A stretch of DNA of 64,000 nt. Source: an uncultured Clostridia bacterium (GTDB lineage Bacteria > Bacillota > Clostridia > Oscillospirales > Acutalibacteraceae). Under the pieces are notes generated by a model that was not told the origin of the DNA, did not search any database, and saw nothing but the letters and a program-made list of their open reading frames with translations. A program made the translations under genes and the position numbers. Location of the stretch: the NCBI GenBank assembly GCA_947589415.1, contig CANQBP010000002.1, forward strand, positions 1 through 64,000. Direction: 5' to 3'. This document shows, in pieces, positions 25,691 through 34,518 of the stretch (the first letter of the stretch is position 1; every line of letters begins with the position of its first letter).

Positions 25691-26566
25691 TTATGATACG
25701 AGTGATGCAAGCTCCTCAAAGCTGTAATTATTTTGCAGCGCACAATTTACTGCCATTCCGATAAGTTTTGATGCCCGCATTGTAAGAAGATCAATTTCCC
25801 TCGGTGTTACAATAAGATTTTCTTTGTATCTGTTCGGTAATTTGTTATGAGTAAAATTTACCTCCTCAAGCAGATCCGCTGCAAGAGTCATTCCGTCAAC
25901 AACGGTGGGCATACCTATTCCTATGACAGGAATACCGAGTGTTTCCTTTGTCAGACTCAATCTGTTGTTTCCTATTCCCGAACCCGGAGATATACCGCTG
26001 TCACTTATTTGTATTGTTTTTCCGAGATGAGAAAGACTTCTTGAGGCAAGGGCATCTATTGCTATAACTGCCGATGTTCCTATACTTTGTATAAGCGATA
26101 ATATCAATTCGCCCACTTCAATTCCCGTTTGACCGAGTACACCCGGTGAAAGCACAGCAACAGACCGCAGTTTGTCCAGTCCTGCCGAACGAGCTATTTC
26201 TCCGCTTATGTGTCTTGTGGCAAGAACCGAGTCGGCACTTTTTGGCCCCAGCGAATCAGGAGTTATTTCCGTATTTCCTATCCCTATGACCAAAATTGTT
26301 CCGTCTTTGGGAACGAGCGGCTTTATCTCGTCAGAAAGTGCCTCGATCTGTTCCTTTACGTCACGAAAATTATCCGTCAGCGGCAGTCCCTCCGCAGTTA
26401 TATATTTCCCCTTCGGTTTACCGAGCTTCTTTGAAGCATTATCACTTTGAATATGCAGTCTGCTTATTTTCATTATTCCCTTTGTAACGGTATCCATTTT
26501 TATCCCGTTCATATCACCTCCGCTTATCTCATGTGCTTCAAGTGCAAGGTCTGTCCTGTAATTCAT
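25691..26566 (-). CDS. gpr: Germination protease GPR
   Basis: 291 residues. It degrades small acid-soluble spore proteins at germination. The self-cleavage motif YRTDLALEAHE is at residues 3-13, very close to the N-terminus, so the propeptide is short. Other marks: VIGIGNTEITPDSLGPK, ARHISG-like TRHISGE, and SVAVLSPGVLGQTGIE. GGAGG precedes ATG 26566. First gene of the gpr-spoIIP operon. Confidence 0.95.
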   Translation of the reverse strand: MNYRTDLALEAHEISGGDMNGIKMDTVTKGIMKISRLHIQSDNASKKLGKPKGKYITAEGLPLTDNFRDVKEQIEALSDEIKPLVPKDGTILVIGIGNTEITPDSLGPKSADSVLATRHISGEIARSAGLDKLRSVAVLSPGVLGQTGIEVGELILSLIQSIGTSAVIAIDALASRSLSHLGKTIQISDSGISPGSGIGNNRLSLTKETLGIPVIGIGMPTVVDGMTLAADLLEEVNFTHNKLPNRYKENLIVTPREIDLLTMRASKLIGMAVNCALQNNYSFEELASLVS

Positions 26567-26610
26567 TTATATTTCCTCCCGAAAATAATGTTGTTGGTAT
26601 CTTTAATGAG

Positions 26611-26639
26611 ATTGTTTCCATACAAATCAATGTTTATTC
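26611..26639 (-). promoter_or_regulatory. Candidate forespore (sigma-F/sigma-G) promoter of gpr
   Basis: On the minus strand GAATA (26639-26635), 15-bp spacer, GGAAACAAT (26619-26611). The second block fits the GGNNANNMT -10 consensus fully; the first differs from GYATA at one base. It lies about 45 bp before gpr, a forespore gene in Bacillus. Confidence 0.55.
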
Positions 26640-26727
26640 GCACTATAAAATATTGGTTTATTATTGAAAGTGAGCATAAATCTACAAAAAAAATTATTTA
26701 AAGGTACGAAATCCGTCAAAAATAATT

Positions 26728-26756
26728 GTTGACAGTAATAATTGTAAGAAGTATAA
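26728..26756 (+). promoter_or_regulatory. Consensus sigma-A promoter for the solute-binding lipoprotein
   Basis: TTGACA (26728-26733), 17 bp, TATAAT (26751-26756): perfect match. Leader about 45 nt. Confidence 0.85.
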
Positions 26757-26804
26757 TTAACCATGTAATATTTGTATATTAAGGAATAAATTACGGAGGA
26801 AAAA

Positions 26805-28031
26805 ATGAAAAGGACTATTTTGTTTATTTTGACTTTTGCTGCTGTTATGATGTCTGTTGTATCGTCAGGCTGCGATAACAAAGATAACAAATCCGATGAT
26901 GGTGTGCAGAGCTCCGTTGTTCAGAAATCATCGGAACCGTCTGAAGATGTGGTATCGGATATAAGTGTGGCTGAGTCAAAACCGGAAATTACAAAGGCAC
27001 AACTGAACGATCTCGATAGCTTTATATCCTCGTATAAAGATGTGCCGGAATTTACTTTTAAGGCGGAAAATATAAACGCAAAGGAAATTGCCGACGGGAA
27101 GTCGATTATGCTGATACCCGACAATTCAAATTACACCTTTACGTCACTTGTGTGTGACCAGTTTAAGACCGCTGCAAAAACAGTAGGTTTTTCAAAAACG
27201 GTATGTAATAAATCGGACGGAACAACGTCTTTTTACAGCGAATCACTTAACGGAGCAATAGGTAATAGTGATATCGTTCTTATGTATGGGGATATAAATA
27301 AGGACGGGCTTGCAACAGATATAGAACGTACTCAGGCAAACGGGGTAAGGGTGATGTCTGTCGGAAATATGGGCAGGAATGAAAATGACCATTATGTGGA
27401 CTATACCATGCCGATAGATTATAATTTGGCAGGAAAGCTCCTTGCGGACTGGAGTATTGTAAAAAATAGCGGCAAGGTAAATGCACTTGTTATTAACAAT
27501 TCCGATTCTACACTTTCTACATCAATATACAGAGGATTTGCCGATGAGTTTAAAAAGTATGTGACGTCAGGGTATTGTACTGTTGTCAGCGGATCATCAC
27601 TTGAAATACAGAACGGTCTTTCCGTGAAAATAAAACAGTCAATAGACAAAGATCCTAATCTGAATTATGTTGTTGTGCTTGACGAGGCAATGATAAACGA
27701 TGCCGTCAGCGGAGTTGAGCAGTCGGGAAAGGATATCAAAGTCATATCGACCGGAGGCGGAGTTTCGGCATTTGAGGCGGCGGAGAACGGAAGCATTGAA
27801 ATGTTGGTCGCACAAAGTTATGAGTGGACTGCTTATGCAATGGTCGATTATGCGTTGAGGATATTAAATAGGAGTGAGCTTCCGAGTGACTTGGAGGTAC
27901 CTGTAAGAGTCATTACAAAGGAGTCTATCAAGAACGAACTCGAAGAAACAATATATGAGGTTGACGGTTTCCATGAAATATGTTTCGGATCAAATTTCCT
28001 GACAGGATATACGGGTCTTTGGAATTTATAA
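26805..28031 (+). CDS. Solute-binding lipoprotein (periplasmic binding protein type 1, sugar-like)
   Basis: 408 residues. Lipoprotein signal with SSGC (Cys23), an acidic Ser-rich linker to about 60, then a two-lobe type 1 binding domain: IMLIPDNSNYTFTSLVCDQF and VVVLDEAMINDAVSG, with VISTGGG near the hinge. It resembles ribose/galactose-type binding proteins. No permease or ATPase gene is adjacent, so it is an orphan that may work with a transporter elsewhere or as a sensor. Strong promoter and terminator make it a single-gene unit. Confidence 0.8.
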   Translation: MKRTILFILTFAAVMMSVVSSGCDNKDNKSDDGVQSSVVQKSSEPSEDVVSDISVAESKPEITKAQLNDLDSFISSYKDVPEFTFKAENINAKEIADGKSIMLIPDNSNYTFTSLVCDQFKTAAKTVGFSKTVCNKSDGTTSFYSESLNGAIGNSDIVLMYGDINKDGLATDIERTQANGVRVMSVGNMGRNENDHYVDYTMPIDYNLAGKLLADWSIVKNSGKVNALVINNSDSTLSTSIYRGFADEFKKYVTSGYCTVVSGSSLEIQNGLSVKIKQSIDKDPNLNYVVVLDEAMINDAVSGVEQSGKDIKVISTGGGVSAFEAAENGSIEMLVAQSYEWTAYAMVDYALRILNRSELPSDLEVPVRVITKESIKNELEETIYEVDGFHEICFGSNFLTGYTGLWNL

Positions 28032-28215
28032 AAGCGGGCGTGATTATTCCGAAGTCCGCTGCCGATTTTACTCCTGAACGTAAGTACGATGCATTTGGCG
28101 CAGCGTTTGATCGGTAGAAAAGACATCGGCGGGGGGTTGAGATCTTTTCGGCGGACCATACAACACAAGATCTAATGTTTATTTACGGGACAGTAAAGAA
28201 TATAAAGAAATGGAA

Positions 28216-28246
28216 ATATCCGAACACGAGGGAGTTGTTCGGATAT
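28216..28246 (+). repeat. Inverted repeat after the solute-binding gene
   Basis: ATATCCGAACA (28216-28226) pairs with TGTTCGGATAT (28236-28246). No T-run, so not a classic terminator. The rest of 28032-28270 has no gene that I can support. Confidence 0.55.
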
Positions 28247-28270
28247 GTATACGGAAGCAGATAAATAATA

Positions 28271-28310
28271 AAAGCCGTGAGCAAGAGTTTAGCCGATGCT
28301 CACGGCTTTT
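28271..28310 (+). terminator. Rho-independent terminator
   Basis: AAAGCCGTGAGC (28271-28282) pairs with GCTCACGGCTTT (28298-28309) followed by T. It lies 240 bp after the solute-binding gene, so the transcript would have a long 3' tail. Confidence 0.85.
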
Positions 28311-28399
28311 CGGATATGGACGAAAATATCAGTCAATAAGGCAACTGTTATGAAGAATAAAATTTTTTTATTATTTTTCAACAAAATTTTCTGGAGATA

Positions 28400-28429
28400 T
28401 TGACATTATTGTAGAATGTGTAATATAAT
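28400..28429 (+). promoter_or_regulatory. Sigma-A promoter for the zinc-ribbon repeat protein
   Basis: TTGACA (28400-28405), 18-bp spacer, TATAAT (28424-28429). The leader carries a small ACCACA/TGTGGT hairpin at 28468-28486. Confidence 0.75.
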
Positions 28430-28522
28430 TAAACTAATCTCGGAATAAAAATTATTACAGGTTATGAACCACATGATATTTGTGGTGATCTCTATGTTTT
28501 ATTCATACAGGAGGCTCATTAT

Positions 28523-30034
28523 ATGAAACTTTGTGCTAAATGCGGTGCTACACTTCAGGATAATGCCGTGTTTTGTATTTCGTGCAATTCAAGAGAATTT
28601 GTGCCGTATGTTATGCCTGATTTGGATGCACCGGAGCCGGATAAACCACATATAGAATATGATCAATACGGAAGACCCATAGGTCAGGAATATACGCAGC
28701 CCGAATTTGAACAACCGCATTTTACGGAAGGAATTTCTGATGGAATTTCCGACAGCTTTCCCGGTTCGTTTCATGACCCTTTCGGGGACAGTTATTCCGA
28801 AGCTGCAAATTATCCGCAGTATATAGAACAGTATAATGCGCAGTCACAACCGGTACAACAGCAGTTCGGTAATCCGTTGACACAGCCTTTCGGACAACAA
28901 TATGAACAACCGCAGGCACAGTCTTACGGTCAGCAGTATGGACAGCCGCAGGCACAACCTTACGGACAACAGTATGGACAGCCGCAGGCACAGTCTTACG
29001 GACAGCAATATGAACAGCCGCAGGCACAGTCTTACGGACAGCAATATGAACAGCCGCAGGCACAGTCTTACGGACAGCAGTATGGACAGCCGCAGGCACA
29101 GTCTTACGGACAGCAATATGAACAGCCGCAGGCACAGTCTTACGGACAGCAGTATGGACAGCCGCAGGCACAGTCTTACGGTCAGCAATATGAACAGCCG
29201 CAGGCACAGTCTTACGGTCAGCAATATGAACAGCCGCAGGCACAGTCTTACGGACAGCAGTATGAACAACCGCAGGCACAGCCTTACGAACAACAGTATG
29301 AACAACCACAGGCACAGTCTTACGGTCAGCAGTATGAGCAACCGCAGGCACAGTCTTACGAACAACAGCATGAACAGCCGCAGGTACAGCCTGCACAGGA
29401 TAAACGACAAAGCAGGGTAAGGGATAAGCAGCGAAAGAAACCTGCCGCACCGCCGCCGAAAGAAACAGAAGCAGATGTACAGCCTGCCCCCGAGCAGACT
29501 GAACCCCCAAAACCGGTATTTGACTCTAAAAATTTTGTCTACGAGAAAAAAGAGGTGACAGAGGAAAATCCGGAGGAAAATAAAAAAGCAACGCCAAAAT
29601 CTTTCAAGGAGTTTATTGCGGCTCTGCAGGATACAAGGGATTTTACCAATAATTATAATGCTCAAGACTTTGCGGAACATAAGAGTCAATGCATACTTGC
29701 ATCACTCGGCATTACCTTTTGGATACCATATGTTCTTTGCAAGGACTCAAAATCGTCAAGATTTTATGCCAATCAAGGTTTTTTGACCTTGCTGCTTGAA
29801 ATTGTTTTCGGTTTGATTTATTGGCTGTTTTCAAATTTGATAAGTATAGGATTTGTTGAAAATACCTTTGAGGGCGGTTATCAGCTTAGTTTTGCGGGTT
29901 GGATAGTCGGCATCATTATTGCTGCAATCGTCTTTGCAATCCCGATATTCGTTATTGTTACGAGTATAATGAACATTCGTTCCGGGAAAATAAAGGAAAT
30001 CCCGTTTTTGGGTAAATTTAGAGTACTTCCATAA
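28523..30034 (+). CDS. Zinc-ribbon membrane protein with Tyr/Gln-rich tandem repeats
   Basis: 503 residues. N-terminal zinc ribbon CAKCGATLQDNAVFCISC (residues 4-21), an acidic Pro region, then fourteen 12-residue units of consensus YGQQYEQPQAQS (about 123-290), a basic stretch, a Pro/Glu linker, and a C-terminal region with about two TM segments (about 390-490) resembling DUF4870-type membrane domains (HKSQCILASLGI, FYANQGFLTLLLEIVF). The cytoplasmic repeat domain is highly enriched in Gln, Tyr and Pro. Function unknown. GGAGG precedes ATG 28523. Confidence 0.8.
   Translation: MKLCAKCGATLQDNAVFCISCNSREFVPYVMPDLDAPEPDKPHIEYDQYGRPIGQEYTQPEFEQPHFTEGISDGISDSFPGSFHDPFGDSYSEAANYPQYIEQYNAQSQPVQQQFGNPLTQPFGQQYEQPQAQSYGQQYGQPQAQPYGQQYGQPQAQSYGQQYEQPQAQSYGQQYEQPQAQSYGQQYGQPQAQSYGQQYEQPQAQSYGQQYGQPQAQSYGQQYEQPQAQSYGQQYEQPQAQSYGQQYEQPQAQPYEQQYEQPQAQSYGQQYEQPQAQSYEQQHEQPQVQPAQDKRQSRVRDKQRKKPAAPPPKETEADVQPAPEQTEPPKPVFDSKNFVYEKKEVTEENPEENKKATPKSFKEFIAALQDTRDFTNNYNAQDFAEHKSQCILASLGITFWIPYVLCKDSKSSRFYANQGFLTLLLEIVFGLIYWLFSNLISIGFVENTFEGGYQLSFAGWIVGIIIAAIVFAIPIFVIVTSIMNIRSGKIKEIPFLGKFRVLP
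28889..29392 (+). repeat. 36-bp tandem repeat, 14 in-frame units
   Basis: Fourteen units of 36 bp coding for [YF][GE]QQ[YH][EG]QPQ[AV]Q[SP]. Units differ mostly at third positions and at Gly/Glu in position 6. In-frame length means copy number can change without breaking the gene. All six reading frames stay largely open through it because of this repeat. Confidence 0.95.
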
Positions 30035-30055
30035 TGTAATATCACTTCTTAACAG

Positions 30056-30091
30056 TATGCTCTTTTTCGGTAACTGCCAAAAAAGAGCATA
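30056..30091 (+). terminator. Convergent terminator hairpin
   Basis: TATGCTCTTTTT (30056-30067) pairs with AAAAAAGAGCATA (30079-30091). It lies between two convergent genes and could act both ways, though the T-run is inside the stem. Confidence 0.65.
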
Positions 30092-30118
30092 TTGTCTGTC
30101 GGGGGCAGTATCAGGATT

Positions 30119-30910
30119 TTATACAGGAATATTTTCCGAATGTGAAAATAATATTTTTATTTCGGGGTGATCTTTATGCAGACGTCTTAGTGTTGCAAGA
30201 ACCGAAATATAATCGTCCGGGGAGGAAACCGTTCGGAGAAGTTTATCGGAGGGTATTAGCCCCCTTTCTATTGCATCACTGTTGATCGAGGCATCGGCAG
30301 CAATAAAAATATTTTTCTCCGTAAAATAATATCCTGCCATTTGTGAGGCATATCCGCTGATATCGGCTGCTAATACCGTCCCGTCGCCGAAAACATCAAA
30401 TATCCATTTAAAATAATCCTTGAGAAATGTATTGCCGCCGAATATACCTGCAGCACGCCTTTTTATTTCGTTGGAAGGAAGTGTGCTTTTCATTATGCCG
30501 TCCGAAGGATCGGAAAGCCATAAAACCGTAAGTACTTGGGCGGTTGATATAATTTCATATTTTGGCAGCATCGGAAGTCCGCCGCAACATTCCGGAAGGC
30601 AGTGCGTAAGAAGAACTTTTTTTATACATAAAGGGTCAATTCCCTCTTGCAGATACTGCGAACAAAATTCATCACTCTCTTTGAACATGATTTTACGGTT
30701 AGCGCAAAACTTTGCAAAGGCTACCGGATTTTTTTTCAAATAACGGCTGCACCCGGTATTTATAAGAATGTTACCGTATTTCCTATGCTCAAAGAGAAAA
30801 ACATTGATCGGCAGTATTTTCTTTCCGTCTGTACATTGCCTGTATAATTCCGAAAAGTTAAATTCCTCCTTTCCGCATATGTATCTTTTGAAGCTGATTA
30901 TGTTCTGCAT
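30119..30910 (-). CDS. Metallo-beta-lactamase-fold protein with a degenerate metal site
   Basis: 263 residues. The fold is visible in INVFLFEHRKYGNILINTG near residue 35 and IFIAADASI near 205. The usual HxHxDHxGG motif reads HCLPECCGG, so only the first His is kept; the second His, the Asp and the third His are replaced by Leu, Glu and Cys. The later Asp and a final His (FSHSE) remain. It may be a non-enzymatic or unusual-metal member. Starts at ATG 30910 after GGAGGAAAG. Confidence 0.7.
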   Translation of the reverse strand: MQNIISFKRYICGKEEFNFSELYRQCTDGKKILPINVFLFEHRKYGNILINTGCSRYLKKNPVAFAKFCANRKIMFKESDEFCSQYLQEGIDPLCIKKVLLTHCLPECCGGLPMLPKYEIISTAQVLTVLWLSDPSDGIMKSTLPSNEIKRRAAGIFGGNTFLKDYFKWIFDVFGDGTVLAADISGYASQMAGYYFTEKNIFIAADASINSDAIERGLIPSDKLLRTVSSPDDYISVLATLRRLHKDHPEIKILFSHSENIPV

Positions 30911-30943
30911 ACTTTCCTCCTGATAAAGATATTCAATAATATT

Positions 30944-30971
30944 ATTTTATAATACACGAAAAAAATGTCAA
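30944..30971 (-). promoter_or_regulatory. Sigma-A promoter for the MBL-fold gene
   Basis: Minus strand TTGACA (30971-30966), 16-bp spacer, TAAAAT (30949-30944). The rest of 30972-31228 has no gene; it holds an imperfect hairpin (AAACAG 31094-31099 / CTGTTT 31112-31117, with inner AGTAC/GTACT). Confidence 0.65.
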
Positions 30972-31228
30972 TAGTATCGGTAATTTTTTATAAGTGCAGG
31001 TAGTGTGACAAAATTGCAAAAATAACTATCTTACATAATAACACAAAAGCCGTTATAGGTAAATACATAAATAGGGGGATAATTTAAAAATTGAAACAGT
31101 ACATTGTACTCCTGTTTGGGAGATAACATTATGTAAAGTTTTTATGAAAAATATATTTTGACTTTTATATTTGAAGAAAATGTATTATAATATTTTTGTA
31201 TTTAATAAATAACAGAGGTGTATTGCAC

Positions 31229-31705
31229 ATGGAAGAAAAAATAAAAAACCGTATAAAAATAGAAATTGCCGGTACTCCGTTTACGGTGCTCAGCGTCGAG
31301 GGAGAGGAATATACCAAAGCTGTTGCGGAAAGGCTGAACAGGGAAATCGAAACAGTACGCAGGGCTGCGCCGGGATTGTCACTTACATCGGCGGTTATGC
31401 TTGCGGCATTGAATTTGTGTGACGGTATGACTAAGGCTGAAGAGGACTCCGACAGACTCCGAGGTCAGGTTAAGGAATATCTTAATGATGCCGCAAGATA
31501 TCGTTCGGAATATGATGCGGCAGTAAAGGAAAACGAAAAGCTCAAAAAGGATATGGAAACCTACCGCAAAAGGTTGGGGGAAAAGGGCAAAACACAAGAA
31601 CCGGCTCCCGTATCGCCTGCGGTAAAAACTGTACGCAAGTCAAATTCCAAAGAGGCCGAGGACGAGGAAAATATTTCATTTTTCGGGGCCTCTAATAAGA
31701 AATAA
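31229..31705 (+). CDS. zapA: Cell division protein ZapA
   Basis: 158 residues from ATG 31229 (AGAGGTG upstream; the frame also extends 11 codons further to a TTG without site). The ZapA domain is at 1-90 with IEIAGTPFTVLS and a helix TSAVMLAALNLCDGMTKAEE, followed by a coiled coil and a low-complexity tail. It bundles FtsZ filaments. zapA before a U32 peptidase is a standard clostridial order; the gap is 14 bp. Confidence 0.9.
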   Translation: MEEKIKNRIKIEIAGTPFTVLSVEGEEYTKAVAERLNREIETVRRAAPGLSLTSAVMLAALNLCDGMTKAEEDSDRLRGQVKEYLNDAARYRSEYDAAVKENEKLKKDMETYRKRLGEKGKTQEPAPVSPAVKTVRKSNSKEAEDEENISFFGASNKK

Positions 31706-31719
31706 GAGAGTATCGGGTT

Positions 31720-33786
31720 ATGAAAGGTCTTGAAATACTTGCACCTGCCGGGGGTATGGAAAGCGTTTACGCCGCAGTAAGGACAGGTGCAGATGCAATA
31801 TATCTCGGTGCGAAAAACTTCAGCGCACGGTCATCTGCTCATAATTTTGATTATGAACAACTGAAAGAAACCGTGAGGTATTGTCATATAAACGGAGTTT
31901 CCGTGCATCTTGCGTGTAATACCCTTGTCCGTGATGACGAGATAAAGGAGGCGCTGGGGCTTATCGAATATGCCTGCAATATCGGTATTGATGCACTCAT
32001 AATGCAGGATACGGGTCTTATTTCTCTTGTAAGAAAATGTGCGCCGAATATGCCCGTACACGGATCAACACAACTTTCCGTCCATACACGTTCGGGTGTG
32101 GAAAATTTGTATAAGCTCGGACTTACAAGGGTAGTACTTTCCCGTGAGCTTTCAAGAAAGGAAATAGAGGAAATAGTAAAGGACTGTCCCGTTGAGCTTG
32201 AAGTTTTTGTACACGGTGCATTGTGTATGAGTGTATCGGGACAATGCTATTTTAGTGCAATGTTGGGTTCACGCAGCGGAAACAGGGGAGCGTGTGCGCA
32301 GCCGTGCAGACTGCCCTTTTCATCGGGCGGCGGTTCGGGTTATACGTTGAGTCTTAAAGATATGTCAATAATAAATCATCTTCGTGAACTTCAGGAAATG
32401 GGGATAGCCTCCGCAAAAATAGAGGGCAGAATGAAACGCCCCGAATATGTTGCGGCTGCCGTTTCTGCCTGCAGGCAGGGACTTGACGAGGGAAAAGTTT
32501 CGGCAGAGCTGTACGAAAAACTCCAAGCGGTATTTTCACGTTCGGGCTTTACGGAGGGATATTATACGGGAAAGCTCGGAAGAGAAATGTTCGGGATACG
32601 CTCAAAGGAAAATGTTGTATCGGCGGACAGCAGGGTTTTTGCCTCAATACATGAGATGTATAAAAATGAAAGAAAACATATACCCGTTGATTTTACGCTT
32701 GACGTACATGAAAATACGGATATCAGCCTTACAGCGGCTGACAGCGATAAAAACACCTTTACTGCAAAGGGAAGTTTGCCGGAAAAAGCGGTAAAACTTC
32801 CGCTTGATTATGCGAGGTGCGAAAAGAGTATATCCAAAACGGGCGGGACGCCGTATGTTATGCAAAGCCTTGTATGCAATACCGATGTCGGACTGACAGT
32901 ACCTGTGTCTGCACTTAATACCCTTAGAACGGACTGTCTTAAAGGCTTATCCGAAATAAGAGCTGCAGCAAAACCGACGGATTTTTTTGAAACTGCCCTA
33001 TCGGAAACGGGTACGAGAAAAAACATTAAACCGAAAAATTACAGAGCAAGGTTCACGGATTGTAATATATCCGATGATTTTCTTGACAGTGAGCTTATAT
33101 ATGTTCCCCTTGAAACGGACAGCAAAAGCCTTAATTTGCTTATGGACAGAGGATTTGCCGTATCCGTGGAAATACCGAGGGGAATGTTCGGAATAGAGAA
33201 AAGTATATATTCCCATTTGGAAAGGGTTAAGGCACTCGGAATAAATGAGGTGCTTGCCAATAATGTCGGTGCAGTTCAAATGGCAAAAAATCTCGGTATG
33301 GATATACACGGCGGTTTCGGACTTAATTTGACAAATACCGAGGCACTGAAATGGGCGGAGTCGCAGGGAATAACAGACACCGAGGTTTCTTTTGAGCTTA
33401 CGCTTGAACAAATCTCAATGCTCGGCGGAGTGCTTCCGCTCGGAATTATTTCAATGGGCAGACTTCCGCTTATGCTTACGAGAAACTGTCCTGCAAAAAG
33501 CTCCGGCAGAAATTGTAAAATGTGCAGCGGAGAAATACCGCATATAACGGACAGAAAGGGAATAGATTTCCCGATTTTGTGTCATGGTCAGTGTGTGGAA
33601 ATTCTCAACAGCGTTCCTCTTGTTATGTCCGACAGAAAAAGTGAGATTAAAGGAGTCGAGTTTGAAATTTTATATTTCAATGTTGAAAACTATGTGGAAA
33701 AAGGGGAAAACTTATATGCTTTCAGGCAAAATTCGACACCGAAAGACCGCTTTACAAGGGGATTATACTATCGCGGAGTTGAATAG
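31720..33786 (+). CDS. U32-family peptidase/hydroxylase-like protein
   Basis: 688 residues, the long form with a C-terminal extra domain. N-terminal EILAPAGGMESVYAAVRTGA and ADAIYLG open the TIM-barrel; the family signature is EVFVHGALCMSVSGQCYFS with Cys residues that bind an iron-sulfur cluster, then NRGACAQPCR. Members include RlhA and TrhP, which modify 23S rRNA and tRNA, and collagenase-like peptidases; which applies here is not clear. Co-transcribed with zapA. Confidence 0.88.
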   Translation: MKGLEILAPAGGMESVYAAVRTGADAIYLGAKNFSARSSAHNFDYEQLKETVRYCHINGVSVHLACNTLVRDDEIKEALGLIEYACNIGIDALIMQDTGLISLVRKCAPNMPVHGSTQLSVHTRSGVENLYKLGLTRVVLSRELSRKEIEEIVKDCPVELEVFVHGALCMSVSGQCYFSAMLGSRSGNRGACAQPCRLPFSSGGGSGYTLSLKDMSIINHLRELQEMGIASAKIEGRMKRPEYVAAAVSACRQGLDEGKVSAELYEKLQAVFSRSGFTEGYYTGKLGREMFGIRSKENVVSADSRVFASIHEMYKNERKHIPVDFTLDVHENTDISLTAADSDKNTFTAKGSLPEKAVKLPLDYARCEKSISKTGGTPYVMQSLVCNTDVGLTVPVSALNTLRTDCLKGLSEIRAAAKPTDFFETALSETGTRKNIKPKNYRARFTDCNISDDFLDSELIYVPLETDSKSLNLLMDRGFAVSVEIPRGMFGIEKSIYSHLERVKALGINEVLANNVGAVQMAKNLGMDIHGGFGLNLTNTEALKWAESQGITDTEVSFELTLEQISMLGGVLPLGIISMGRLPLMLTRNCPAKSSGRNCKMCSGEIPHITDRKGIDFPILCHGQCVEILNSVPLVMSDRKSEIKGVEFEILYFNVENYVEKGENLYAFRQNSTPKDRFTRGLYYRGVE

Positions 33787-33863
33787 TTGAAAGAATATAT
33801 GTTAAAACTTGTTGAAAGTGTTGAAAACTGATTATCATGCTGTAAGCAAAAAGGAGCAGGAAA

Positions 33864-34307
33864 ATGGAAAAGGTTAAAATAATGAAACTGAAGAAAAATG
33901 CAATTATACCGAAAAGGGCAACATCGGGGTCGGCAGGTGCTGATCTTTATGCCTGCATAGATGAGGCGGTAACAGTAAAACCGAGGGAGCTTGTTAAAAT
34001 ACCTACGGGTATTGCAATAGAGCTTGAAAGTAATGAACTTGCGGCATTTATTTTTGCAAGGAGCGGACTCGGTATAAAATACGGTATATGTTTGTCTAAC
34101 GGAGTAGGTGTTGTTGACAGTGATTACAGGGGGGAAATATGCGTGGGACTTTGCAATATTTCCGAAAACGAATATACAATAATGCCCGGTGAACGTATTG
34201 CGCAGATGGTTATAATGCCCGTTGCAGGTGCGGAGTTTGTTGAAACCGATGTTTTAGGTGAAACCGAAAGGGGCGTCGGCGGTTTCGGTTCAAGCGGAAA
34301 AATGTGA
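33864..34307 (+). CDS. dut: dUTP diphosphatase
   Basis: 147 residues, trimer type. All five motifs are visible: GSAGADLYA, RSGLGIK, NGVGVVDSDYRGE, PGERIAQMV and RGVGGFGSSGK. It makes dUMP and keeps uracil out of DNA. AAGGAGCAGG precedes ATG 33864. Alone, between the U32 gene and mreB. Confidence 0.96.
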   Translation: MEKVKIMKLKKNAIIPKRATSGSAGADLYACIDEAVTVKPRELVKIPTGIAIELESNELAAFIFARSGLGIKYGICLSNGVGVVDSDYRGEICVGLCNISENEYTIMPGERIAQMVIMPVAGAEFVETDVLGETERGVGGFGSSGKM

Positions 34308-34416
34308 CTTTTGTCAATTTATCTGATAATGTTAATACATTTTAACAAAATTAAGTACAATAAAAACACGTTTTTTTGTGTTAAAGCAGAAGTTTTGTAT
34401 ATGCCCCTTTTTTTAG

Positions 34417-34445
34417 TTGAGATTGATATGTTTTGAGAGTATAAT
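34417..34445 (+). promoter_or_regulatory. Sigma-A promoter for the mreB operon
   Basis: TTGAGA (34417-34422), 17-bp spacer, TATAAT (34440-34445). An AACAC/GTGTT stem with a T-rich loop at about 34364-34382 may end dut transcription. Confidence 0.7.
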
Positions 34446-34518
34446 ATAAGATACGGTATTGAAGGAAAATTATGGAATTGTTTGTATATTAGCTGACAGA
34501 AGAAAAGGGAGAGATAGT

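Noticed and set aside
28889-29392. Possible CRISPR array because of regular 36-bp period
   Set aside because: The units are directly adjacent with no spacers and code in frame for a 12-residue repeat.
28722-29689. Long antisense and alternate-frame ORFs across the repeat region (e.g. 28844-29689 minus)
   Set aside because: They result from the 36-bp in-frame repeat, which leaves most frames open; they have Leu/Arg or Val/Ala monotony, no ribosome site, and the plus-strand gene has a zinc ribbon and promoter.
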